Shown: positions 36,139 through 43,529 of the stretch, piece by piece
Position numbering within the stretch: position 1 is the first letter of the stretch
Layout: each line of letters starts with the position of its first letter
From: Streptomyces sp. NBC_01267
Lineage (GTDB): Bacteria; Actinomycetota; Actinomycetes; Streptomycetales; Streptomycetaceae
Direction: 5' to 3'
Length of the DNA stretch: 64,000 bases
Assembly (NCBI RefSeq): GCF_036241575.1
Contig: NZ_CP108456.1
Location: forward strand, 62,001 to 126,000
Position numbers and translations under genes: made by a program
Notes under the pieces: generated by a model
What the model saw: the letters and a program-made list of their open reading frames with translations, nothing else
Database searches by the model: none
What the model was told of the DNA's origin: nothing

Positions 36139-36696
36139 ATGAGCATGTTCGGGGACGGCCTGGACAAGGCGGTGGAGAAGGCGTTCACCCGCCCGATCCC
36201 GAAGTCGGCGGGTGCGCAGATGCGGTACCTGGTCAAGCAGTTGAAGGGGACGAAGGCGGTTGCCCGGATGCTGCGGGTGTCCCAGCGGACCGTGGAGCGG
36301 TACGTGAAGAACGAGATCAGGAAGCCCCGTCCGGATCTCGCCACGCGCCTGGAGACCGAGGTCAGGAAGCGGTGGCAGCCGCAGATCAGGGAGAAGGCCA
36401 GGCAGAAGGCGGCCACCACCGACGGCATCGTCGTCGACACCCGCGCCCGCCTCGGCTACACCGCCCCGATCGGCACCACCGACCAGGACCGGATCCGCCA
36501 CCTCACCGTGGCCCTGCCCCCGCAGTACGCGGCCCGCCTCTTCGAGGCCCAGGCGCAGGGAGCCGGCGACCAGCAACTCCGGACGATCACCGCCGAAGCA
36601 CTCAAGGACGTCTACTTCCAGGACGACGGCCGCCGCGCCGGAGACCTGGAGGAGGTGCGGTTCACCGACGTGGAACACATCGACTTCGACCTGTAG
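36139..36696 (+). CDS. tpg: Telomere terminal protein Tpg
   Basis: A 185-residue terminal protein; Tpg becomes covalently attached to the 5' ends of linear Streptomyces DNA and primes end patching. The length matches the family. An N-terminal helix-turn-helix-like region (A-R-M-L-R-V-S-Q-R-T-V-E-R-Y-V) precedes a basic linker and a conserved C-terminal half with Y-T-A-P-I-G-T-T-D-Q-D-R and Y-F-Q-D-D. Start ATG 36139 has a GGGGAG site six bases after the tap stop. Confidence 0.93.
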   Translation: MSMFGDGLDKAVEKAFTRPIPKSAGAQMRYLVKQLKGTKAVARMLRVSQRTVERYVKNEIRKPRPDLATRLETEVRKRWQPQIREKARQKAATTDGIVVDTRARLGYTAPIGTTDQDRIRHLTVALPPQYAARLFEAQAQGAGDQQLRTITAEALKDVYFQDDGRRAGDLEEVRFTDVEHIDFDL

Positions 36697-36701
36697 GCGC
36701 C

Positions 36702-36717
36702 GGTCGCTTCGGTCGCT
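36702..36717. repeat. Iteron copy downstream of tpg
   Basis: The reverse complement of this 16-mer is AGCGACCGAAGCGACC, identical to 30475-30490 at the candidate origin. A second copy of an origin-type repeat at the far end of the plasmid core may mark another binding site for the initiator. Confidence 0.5.
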
Positions 36718-36832
36718 GTCGGAGAGCCGCCCCCGCAGGACGGCACTCCGACGGCACTCCGACAGCACTCCGGCCGGACCACTCAGCACCACCCGGCAGC
36801 GGCCCGCCGCCGAAGTGCCGGTGGCCGACGTG

Positions 36833-37777
36833 TCAGAGGGTGGGCAGGTGATGGTCCAGCGTGGCGACGCTGGAGTAGATGCAAGTGCCGTTCTGGAGCG
36901 CGGAGATGAGCACTCGTACCCGTCCGGCCGAGTCGCTGGGGAGCGGGTCGACGTGGATCCAGCAGGGGGCGTCGAGTTCGGCGTAGCGGGAGAAGACGAC
37001 GTCCATGGCCACGACCATCACCGGCCGCGGATGGGCGAACGCGTGTGCTGCCTGGCGCGTCGCCTCCAGCAGCAGCATTCCCGGAACGTGGTCGAGGGGG
37101 TGGTCGAACAGCACAGGATGGGTGAGGTCGACCCTCAACTGCATGAGGTTGGGGCTGTCCGTGGGGGAGAGGACCACATCTTCGAACCGTTCGCGGCCCA
37201 CCTGCTGCGGGTTCATCGGCGGAGCCAGCGGGATCGCCCGAGCCTCGGCCAGGGCCACATCCGCGTACTGCTTGCGCAGGCGCTGGTAGATCGCCGGGGG
37301 CTGGTTGGAGAAGCTGGTCCGGGCCGTGCCCAGCTGTATTCCGTGCCGCATCAGGTCCACTTGCATGTTCATCGAGGCCAGTCGGCTGCCGCGGCGTACC
37401 ACCTCGGTGCAGGAGATACGCATGCCCACCGGGGAGGGGGCCTTGGCCGCGATCATTGCCGCCGGGTTGAGCGTGTAGGCGAAGTGGCTCCACGCCTGGC
37501 GGTGCCCCAGGGGCACGTCGAAGGCGGTGTGGCACAGCAGCGGAATGGCCTGGCGGACCGATTCGGCCAGCAGAAGCGGGTCGTGCAGGCCGTGGGAGGG
37601 GCCGTAGAAGCTGTGCTGGTGCGGCCAGCGCGCCCCCACGCCGTAGACGTCGCTTCCGTTGGGCCGCCAGGCGGTGAGCAGGACTTCGGACCCGGCCACC
37701 TTGTGTACGTACTCGCGCGGAACCCTGGTGGTGCCGCGCGTCGGTATCCGGGCAGGTCCTGGCACTGTGATGGACAT
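36833..37777 (-). CDS. AfsA-family gamma-butyrolactone/butenolide synthase (2)
   Basis: A 314-residue AfsA homologue, start ATG 37777 after GGGGGAG. Half 1 has T-R-V-P-R-E-Y-V-H-K-V-A and D-V-P-L-G-H-R; half 2 has H-P-V-L-F-D-H-P-L-D-H-V-P-G-M-L-L-L-E-A-T-R-Q-A and S-R-Y-A-E-L-D-A-P-C-W. It differs enough from homologue 1 to make or favour another side chain. The divergent gene is an ArpA-like receptor, the classic synthase/receptor pairing, and both promoters carry similar ARE-like sequences. Confidence 0.92.
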   Translation of the reverse strand: MSITVPGPARIPTRGTTRVPREYVHKVAGSEVLLTAWRPNGSDVYGVGARWPHQHSFYGPSHGLHDPLLLAESVRQAIPLLCHTAFDVPLGHRQAWSHFAYTLNPAAMIAAKAPSPVGMRISCTEVVRRGSRLASMNMQVDLMRHGIQLGTARTSFSNQPPAIYQRLRKQYADVALAEARAIPLAPPMNPQQVGRERFEDVVLSPTDSPNLMQLRVDLTHPVLFDHPLDHVPGMLLLEATRQAAHAFAHPRPVMVVAMDVVFSRYAELDAPCWIHVDPLPSDSAGRVRVLISALQNGTCIYSSVATLDHHLPTL

Positions 37778-37831
37778 GAAGCTCCCCCTGGAACATCTGT
37801 TGAGGCGCGGCGCGGCGTTAGCCGCACCGGC

Positions 37832-37855
37832 AAACATAAAGAGTGTTCTTTTTTT
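37832..37855 (-). promoter_or_regulatory. ARE-like operator before AfsA homologue 2
   Basis: AACATAAAGAGTGTTCTTTT is A+T rich and differs from the CGGTTT-type sites of the first island. The same layout (AACATA-x-AGA-x-x-GTTCT) recurs before receptor 3, so the second island may have its own operator specificity. Confidence 0.55.
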
Positions 37856-38020
37856 TAGGGTCAAGAGAAGGTGAATGCCGGGTCATGCCTTGATAAAGGG
37901 TCGAGAGCGGGTGGAGGCTGAAATTGTCCGACTGTCGGGCGGTGTCGGCCTGTCCGGAGCGGATTGGTCCGGTCGTCCGACTTCTGGAGCGGGGGAGTGG
38001 CGATTCCCGGTTCGGACCGG

Positions 38021-38045
38021 ATAACATAGAGATCGTTCTATTTTT
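38021..38045 (+). promoter_or_regulatory. ARE-like operator before receptor 3
   Basis: AACATAGAGATCGTTCTATT lies 15-40 bases before the receptor 3 start, and matches the element before AfsA homologue 2. Position suggests autoregulation. Confidence 0.57.
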
Positions 38046-38059
38046 TGGGAGAAGATGCG

Positions 38060-38713
38060 ATGGGACAGCCGAAGCAGGAGCGAGCCGTACAGACCCGCGA
38101 GGTGATCCTGCACGCGGCAGCGGAGGTCTTCGACGAGTACGGCTTCGCCGGCGCGAGTATCACGAAGATCCTCAAGCGGGCCGGAGCGACAGCCGGGGCG
38201 ATGTACTTCCACTTCGAGTCCAAAGAGGGCCTGGCCCGTGCCGTGATGAACGCCCAGCCGCAGACCATCGTGCCGTGGCTGGACTCGACCGGCCTGCAAC
38301 GGCTGGTGGACATCACACTGATCTGGGCCCACCAGCTCCAGGTGGACCCGATGCTGCGGGCAGGTGTGCGGCTCACCGGCGAGCAGGCCACCTTCGGTAT
38401 CCAGGACGCCGCCCCTTACACGGCCTGGATCGAGATCATGAAGCAGTGCCTGGATATCGCCGTCGAGAAGGGTGAACTCCTGCCGGGGGTGGGGCCCCAG
38501 GAGGTCGCCGAGTTCGTCGTCGAAGCCTGCACCGGCATGCAGACGGTCGCCGCGGTGGTGAGCGGACGCCGGGACCTTTCGGAGCGAGCGGTGCGCATGT
38601 GGCGGCTACTGCTGCCGGGAATCGCCGTACCGTCCGTCGTCGCCCACACCACGCTCGACCCGCAACGAGTGAAGGTGGCCGCCGTTGATGCCTCGGGTGC
38701 CGCACTGTCCTGA
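38060..38713 (+). CDS. ArpA/ScbR-like TetR regulator (3)
   Basis: A 217-residue receptor-family repressor. I chose ATG 38060 (M-G-Q-P-K-Q-E-R-A) after GGGAGAAG; the TTG at 38045 would overlap this site. The recognition-helix region ends A-T-A-G-A-M-Y-F-H-F-E-S-K, and the ligand domain retains the Y-T-A-W segment with a tryptophan. It is divergent from AfsA homologue 2 and probably senses its product. Confidence 0.88.
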   Translation: MGQPKQERAVQTREVILHAAAEVFDEYGFAGASITKILKRAGATAGAMYFHFESKEGLARAVMNAQPQTIVPWLDSTGLQRLVDITLIWAHQLQVDPMLRAGVRLTGEQATFGIQDAAPYTAWIEIMKQCLDIAVEKGELLPGVGPQEVAEFVVEACTGMQTVAAVVSGRRDLSERAVRMWRLLLPGIAVPSVVAHTTLDPQRVKVAAVDASGAALS

Positions 38714-38909
38714 GCCCGGTACGCGGCGCCGAGCCGGGCGCGCACAGTGTCACCGGCACGCTGTCCCGACCGCCCCAGTGGGAGAGGGCACTTCGAGGCG
38801 GCGGTCTGCCGCCGCCTGTACCGTGACCGCGGTACCGACCGCGCGCCGGCAGTAGCAGCACCGGTGCACCGGAACCGCTTGACGACATGACACTCGCGGG
38901 GGCGACACG

Positions 38910-39617
38910 ATGGAGCTCGATCACCTCAGACTTGCCGCGGTCAATATCGACGGCGTCCTGCTCAACGACACCTTCAGCCCGGTCATCCACCACTTCATCA
39001 CCAGCCGCGGCGGCACCTACACGGCCGAGAGCGAGCGCGGCATCTTCTCGCAGCCGCAGCACATCGCCTTCCAGCGCCTCGCCGCCGCGGTCGGCTCCCG
39101 CGCCACCGTCGCGGAGATGCGCGAGGCGTACTTCGAGGAGCGCGCGCAGTACCTGGAGACACACCCCGTCACGCTCACCGACGGAGCGGTCGAACTGCTG
39201 CGGCGCTTGCGCGCCGCGGGTCTGAGGACTGTTTGTTACGGGGGGCTGGAGAAGGCCCACTTCGACAGGTTCCTGGGCGAGCACACGGCGTTGTTCGACG
39301 GGCCCGGTTACGTCTGCACCAACGACTTCCGTCCGGGCATCCACGAGATCACCACCGAGATCTTCGGTCTGCGCCACGACCAGGCCCTGTTCATCGACGA
39401 CGTGGCGCGGGTGGCCGAGACCGCCAGGACGCTCGACGTGTCCTTCATCGGCCACCCCAGCACCTTCCGGCACAGCTTCCAGGCACAGCTGATGCGCGAA
39501 GCGGGCGCCCGGCACCTGGTGCGTTCGCTGCGGGCCGTCGATGACGAACTGCTGTGGGCGATCGATACGCAGGCCGCGACCGGCGCCGCGTGGCGATCTG
39601 ACCCGGTCGCTCCGTGA
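38910..39617 (+). CDS. HAD-like protein with Asn in place of the nucleophile
   Basis: A 235-residue HAD-fold protein. The first motif reads N12-I-D14-G-V-L, with asparagine where the catalytic aspartate nucleophile normally is; the codon AAT is unambiguous. Motif IV is present as F-I-D-D-V-A-R, and an R-T-V-C-Y-G-G segment occupies motif II. In signal pathways HAD phosphatases remove the phosphate left by the AfsA reaction, which would suit its location, but loss of the nucleophile makes ordinary phosphatase action doubtful. It may use another mechanism or be a binding protein. Confidence 0.72.
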   Translation: MELDHLRLAAVNIDGVLLNDTFSPVIHHFITSRGGTYTAESERGIFSQPQHIAFQRLAAAVGSRATVAEMREAYFEERAQYLETHPVTLTDGAVELLRRLRAAGLRTVCYGGLEKAHFDRFLGEHTALFDGPGYVCTNDFRPGIHEITTEIFGLRHDQALFIDDVARVAETARTLDVSFIGHPSTFRHSFQAQLMREAGARHLVRSLRAVDDELLWAIDTQAATGAAWRSDPVAP

Positions 39618-39778
39618 CGCCCTTGTCCAGGTTGGCTGTACGGCGCTCTGCCGTGCGGCGGTATCGGCATGTCTCTGAAGAGCGCGCCCTGCGCTCTGTG
39701 TGAGGTGGGGGAGCGCACCAACTACGACGCCGCTGCTCCCGGGCAGCGGCGTCCGGCTGAAAAAAAAGGGGATGGGCA

Positions 39779-40552
39779 ATGAGCAGTGAGCAGTCCATGT
39801 TGACCGGCAAGGTCGCCATGATCACGGGTGCTTCCAGCGGGATCGGCGCAGCCGCGGCCCAGTTGTTCGCCCAAGAGGGAGCGGCCGTGGTCCTGATGGC
39901 GCGGCGGGAGGAGCGCTTACGGGACCTCGCCGAGAAGATCCGGGCCGAGGGTGGACGGGCGTTGGCCGTGGCAGGAGACGTGGCGCTGTCGGAAGACGTC
40001 GAGCGCGTCGTGGGCGCGGGCGTCGAGGCCTTCGGTCACCTGGACACAGCGTTCAACAACGCGGGCTGGGCCTCGTCCGGGACCGCACTGCACGAGATCG
40101 GCGACGAGGTCTACGACCGCACCATGGACACCAACGTGAGGGGGGTGTGGAACTGCCTCCGTCATCAGATACCCGTGATGCTGGAGTCCGGCCGCGGGGG
40201 AGCGGTCGTGAACACCTCCAGCGTCGCCGGACTGCAGGCCACCGGCGCCTCGGCCGCCTATGTGGCCGCCAAGCATGCGGTGATCGGTCTGACAAAGGCC
40301 GCTGCGGCGGAATACGGCCTGCGGGGCATCCGGGTCAACGCCCTCGTGGTGGGAAGCACCCTCACCGAGATGATGCAGACCGTCCTGGCGGAATCACCGG
40401 CGCTGGAGGAGAGCTTCGTGGCCCGTGCTGTACAGAAGCGGATGGCTGCTCCGCTGGAAGTGGCGCAGGCTGCGGCGTGGTTGTGCAGCGACCGCTCGTC
40501 CTATGTCACCGGAACGTCCATGGCGGTGGACGGCGGGGTGACCGCCGCGTGA
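39779..40552 (+). CDS. Short-chain dehydrogenase/reductase
   Basis: A 257-residue classical SDR: T-G-A-S-S-G-I-G at residues 17-24 for cofactor, N-N-A-G, a catalytic serine in N-T-S-S-V-A, and Y-V-A-A-K for the Tyr/Lys pair. The A-R-R-E-E-R segment after strand 2 suits NADP(H). The C-terminus ends D-G-G-V-T-A-A as usual. It could reduce a keto group of the signal intermediate, like the ketoreductase of A-factor-type pathways. A TTA codon at 39917-39919 implies bldA dependence. ATG 39779 follows an AAAGGGGATG site. Confidence 0.85.
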   Translation: MSSEQSMLTGKVAMITGASSGIGAAAAQLFAQEGAAVVLMARREERLRDLAEKIRAEGGRALAVAGDVALSEDVERVVGAGVEAFGHLDTAFNNAGWASSGTALHEIGDEVYDRTMDTNVRGVWNCLRHQIPVMLESGRGGAVVNTSSVAGLQATGASAAYVAAKHAVIGLTKAAAAEYGLRGIRVNALVVGSTLTEMMQTVLAESPALEESFVARAVQKRMAAPLEVAQAAAWLCSDRSSYVTGTSMAVDGGVTAA

Positions 40553-40661
40553 CGCGTCCCTACGCATTCCGGTCCCCGGGCGTTCCGGCCCGATGAACTC
40601 CGGCCCGATGAACTCCGGCCCGATGAACTCGGCCCGGGGAACTCGGCCCGGGGAACTCCGG

Positions 40662-41957
40662 TCAGGCGCTGTTCCTGAGGCATTGCTCCGCAGGGGCGGC
40701 GAGTCGGCTGTAGGCGTACGCGGCGGAGATCAGCGTCATGTGATGGTGCCAGCCCGGAAACGAACGACCCTCGAAGTTGAGCAGCCCGAAGTCGTCCCGC
40801 AGGCTCCGGACGGCGCCGTCGGTGAGGGCGGGCAGCGCGGTGAGGGCGAGCAGTTCGTCCGGGCGGCGGCGCAGCGCGTTGGTGATCCACAGCCGTGCGG
40901 GGCGCCCGGCTGCTGCCGTACCGGTGAACAGGCGGAGAGAGGACTGGGCTGACTGGGCTGTCCGGCTGCTGCTCGGCGCCGTCCGGCTGCGGAGCTCCGG
41001 AGCGCCCGCGAGCCGGACCAGCCCCGAGCGCATGCCCACCGGGCGTGGCAGAGGACCGGACGGGCGCACGGTGGTGGTGTGCACAGCGGGACTTCGGTCC
41101 AGGCCGCGGAAGTGCCGGGCAGGCACCGCGGTGAACTCCGGACCGTAAGCGGATGGGCGTCCGTCCGGGGCGCAGGGCAGGACGGCGAGCGAGTCAGGCA
41201 CCGCCAGGACGAACTCCTGCCTCCGCCTGCTCAGTTCATGGAGGAGCGAGGGGAGCTGCGGGCAGCCGGGGATGTTCGCCACGAGCGGCGGAACGGCACA
41301 TGAGGTGCGTGCGGCCAGGGAGTCGGCCATCTCAAGGATGTGTGCCCCCAGCGAGCGGTCGCTGACGGAGTCGGGAATACGGGTGCGCAGCCGCAGGCGG
41401 GCGTCCCCGGACCAACGCTCGGGCAGGAGCAGACGCCAGTCGACGGGGATCGCCGATCCTGCGGTGGCGAGTCCTCCAGCAGAAAGTCTTCCAGCCGAAT
41501 GCCCTCCGGCGGAAAGTCCTCCGGCGGTGAGGAAGAGACCCACGCCTGCCTGGCAACTGACGGTACGTCCGCTCTCCGGTACGAAACGACGGTGCACGCC
41601 CACGGAGTGCTGCCCCCGCTTGGGCTGCACCGACAGGCCCACCGTCCAGGCTCGCACCCCCGTCTGCGCCCCCGTCTGCTGTTCGGTCCAGCGGGCCAGC
41701 GCGGCCCGGACGGGATCCCACTCCCAGGGACTGGAGTTGACGAACTGCTGCAGCGACTGCGCCGCGGTGGGGGAGTCGGACACGGCCCGGGCGAGGCGGC
41801 GCACCGACTTCCTGCCCGGTGCGGTGAGCAGCCCCCGCAGATAAGTGAGGGCCCACCGGCGCTGGTCGGCCCGCGGCAGGTGCCCGAAGAGGTCCTCGGC
41901 GTACGAGGAGATTCGTTCGGGGCCCCGAGCTGCCTGAAATGTTCCGTGTGCGGACAT
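40662..41957 (-). CDS. Transposase-derived protein (IS701-like), catalytic residues lost
   Basis: A 431-residue protein with the overall plan of IS701/DDE_5 transposases: an N-terminal R-R-W-A-L-T-Y-L-R-G-L-L segment, a Q-P-K-R-G-Q-H-S-V-G-V-H-R core and a C-terminal N-F-E-G-R-S-F-P-G-W-H-H-H. In active relatives the core is preceded by a D-D-x-G segment; here residues 104-113 read W-T-V-G-L-S-V-Q-P-K, and the second Asp region reads V-A-N-I. An Ala/Gly/Ser repeat interrupts the core. No terminal inverted repeats are evident around it. A good AGGAAGGAA site, and an ARE-like promoter, suggest domestication as a regulator. Confidence 0.7.
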   Translation of the reverse strand: MSAHGTFQAARGPERISSYAEDLFGHLPRADQRRWALTYLRGLLTAPGRKSVRRLARAVSDSPTAAQSLQQFVNSSPWEWDPVRAALARWTEQQTGAQTGVRAWTVGLSVQPKRGQHSVGVHRRFVPESGRTVSCQAGVGLFLTAGGLSAGGHSAGRLSAGGLATAGSAIPVDWRLLLPERWSGDARLRLRTRIPDSVSDRSLGAHILEMADSLAARTSCAVPPLVANIPGCPQLPSLLHELSRRRQEFVLAVPDSLAVLPCAPDGRPSAYGPEFTAVPARHFRGLDRSPAVHTTTVRPSGPLPRPVGMRSGLVRLAGAPELRSRTAPSSSRTAQSAQSSLRLFTGTAAAGRPARLWITNALRRRPDELLALTALPALTDGAVRSLRDDFGLLNFEGRSFPGWHHHMTLISAAYAYSRLAAPAEQCLRNSA

Positions 41958-42004
41958 GGTGGTTCCTTCCTGGTTCCGGTCCCGCGGCGGCGCACTCACC
42001 CCAG

Positions 42005-42030
42005 AACAATACAGAACGATCGCTTTCTTT
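42005..42030 (-). promoter_or_regulatory. ARE-like operator before the transposase-derived gene
   Basis: Read on the minus strand it contains GATCGTTCTGTATTGTT, sharing GATCGTTCT with the operator before receptor 3. It lies 48-73 bases before the start of the transposase-derived gene. Confidence 0.52.
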
Positions 42031-42271
42031 CTTTCCTGGATGGCGGTTCCACCTGCAACGTTCAAGCCATCGGGGGGCACGCCGGTGCATCTTCGGCAAG
42101 TCGGCGTTGTGGCGCGTCCGGTCGCGGGTTCACCCTTGCGGTCTCACCGACCGGGCCGGTCGGCGGAGGGGGCCGGGCGGCGTGGACGACTGCACCGACC
42201 CGAAGTCGCGCTGCTGTCAAGGCAGTTGCTGTCAGCCACGGCCGCCGGCGCACATCCCGAGGAGGGCAAGG

Positions 42272-42901
42272 GTGAAGCAGGAGAGAGCGGCACGTACGCG
42301 CAGAGTGCTCGTCCAGGCCGCCGCGGAGGAACTCGACCGCAACGGCTACGAGGGAACCTCACTTGTCCGGATCTGTAGGACTGCTGAGGTGTCCATGGGG
42401 GCCCTGACCTTCCATTTCTCCACCAAGAGCCAGGTGGCCGACGAGGTGCAGGCGCAGGGTCGCGCCATCACCGGCGCGCTGGTCGCGCAGGTGGTCACGT
42501 CTCAGGTCTCGCCCCAGGTCACGGCGCTGCGCGCGGTGATGGAGCTGATCGTCGGTCTCGCGGCGCTGTTGGAGCGGAATGTCACCGTGCGCTCGGCCGC
42601 GCGGCTCTCGCGAGAGCGTCCCGGCGAAGCTGCCTGCTGGGGCTCGGCCTGGCTGCCCGCAGTACGTGAACTGCTGGAACAGGCATGGAGGGACGGGGAA
42701 CTCCACCCGGCCGCGCACCCCCGGACCCTTGAGGCTCTCGTCGCCTACCTGATGACAGGAGCCGAGGCCCACATCCGCGAACGCGTCGAGGCGAGCGTCC
42801 GTGACGGGGCCGGAGCGCGGGAGCCCGGACTCCTCGATGCGGGCTCTCAACTGAAGCAGATCTGGCAGCTGTTCCTGCAGGGCGCCGGGCCTGCTCGCTG
42901 A
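42272..42901 (+). CDS. ArpA/ScbR-like TetR regulator (4)
   Basis: A 209-residue TetR-family protein starting at GTG 42272 after GGAGGG. The N-terminus K-Q-E-R-A-A-R-T-R-R-V-L-V-Q-A-A-A-E-E-L and the recognition region V-S-M-G-A-L-T-F-H-F-S-T-K place it in the receptor family, though Y-F-H-F is T-F-H-F and the remainder is more divergent, as in pseudo-receptors that no longer bind butyrolactones. It is divergent from the transposase-derived gene, which shares the operator region. Confidence 0.82.
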   Translation: MKQERAARTRRVLVQAAAEELDRNGYEGTSLVRICRTAEVSMGALTFHFSTKSQVADEVQAQGRAITGALVAQVVTSQVSPQVTALRAVMELIVGLAALLERNVTVRSAARLSRERPGEAACWGSAWLPAVRELLEQAWRDGELHPAAHPRTLEALVAYLMTGAEAHIRERVEASVRDGAGAREPGLLDAGSQLKQIWQLFLQGAGPAR

Positions 42902-42982
42902 GCTTCCCCCGGTAGGCCCTCGGTAGGTCTGGGCAGCTCGTCGGGTCCGCCAGATCCCTTTACAGCGGGTTCCCTTTCGGCC

Positions 42983-43013
42983 AGATAACAAACCGAACAT
43001 TCCGTATTGTCTC
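42983..43013. promoter_or_regulatory. Orphan ARE-like palindrome
   Basis: Read on the minus strand the core is ACAATACGGAATGTTCGGTT, a good ARE shape with matching outer halves AGATAACAA and TTGTCTCT. It lies after receptor 4 and after the end of the convergent isomerase gene, so it fronts no gene I can see. It may mark a lost promoter or an unseen transcript. Confidence 0.5.
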
Positions 43014-43182
43014 TGTTGGGCGCAGGACCCTGAGTACTTCAGCCTGATGCTGCGGCCGTTCTCCCGGATCCTCAAGATCCAGTGTCTACGGTGTCCGAAA
43101 TCCGGGTCGGGGCCCGTTGAGCGCACGGACCCCGACCCGGCCACCCCGACGATCCGTCAGATCGCGAAGTGCGGCCGGAGTA

Positions 43183-43479
43183 TCAGCCGCGGTTGTCCGC
43201 CACCTCCAGCGTGAGGGGGTGGGTGGCCAGCGGGGTCACCTGGAGGTCCGCATACGGACGGATGGGCAGGGAGGCCAACACCGCTTCCAGAGCATCCGCA
43301 TCCGCGGCCGACCAGATGCCGACGTTGCCGCGCTGACCGGGCATCCGCCAGATGTGCTTGAGCACGCCCGTGGCCATGAGTTCATGCGCGTGTGCGTGCT
43401 CGCGCTTGACGACCTCGTCGCGTTCCTCGGCCGGCAGGTCGTACACGCGGGAACCGTCGAGATGGATCATGAAGTCCAT
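43183..43479 (-). CDS. Muconolactone isomerase-like small protein
   Basis: A 98-residue ferredoxin-fold protein of the muconolactone delta-isomerase type, start ATG 43479 after AAGGAGGA. Features: M-D-F-M-I-H-L-D-G at strand 1, R-E-H-A-H-A-H-E-L-M helix, K-H-I-W-R-M-P-G and N-V-G-I-W-S. Enzymes of this family move a double bond in lactones from catechol breakdown, though many paralogues act in other pathways. It is downstream of the MFS and hydrolase genes on the same strand. Confidence 0.78.
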   Translation of the reverse strand: MDFMIHLDGSRVYDLPAEERDEVVKREHAHAHELMATGVLKHIWRMPGQRGNVGIWSAADADALEAVLASLPIRPYADLQVTPLATHPLTLEVADNRG

Positions 43480-43529
43480 GGAAATCCTCCTTGAATGAGT
43501 GGTGTGCCGTGCCGTGTGGTGGGACGGCA

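Noticed and set aside
34348..36792. Long minus-strand frame opposite tap and tpg
   Set aside because: Shadow of tap; composition is that of a reverse frame and tap has clear domains and a good start.
40662..41957. A functional IS701 insertion sequence
   Set aside because: Catalytic aspartates are changed, no inverted repeats or target duplication are evident, and it has a normal regulated promoter.
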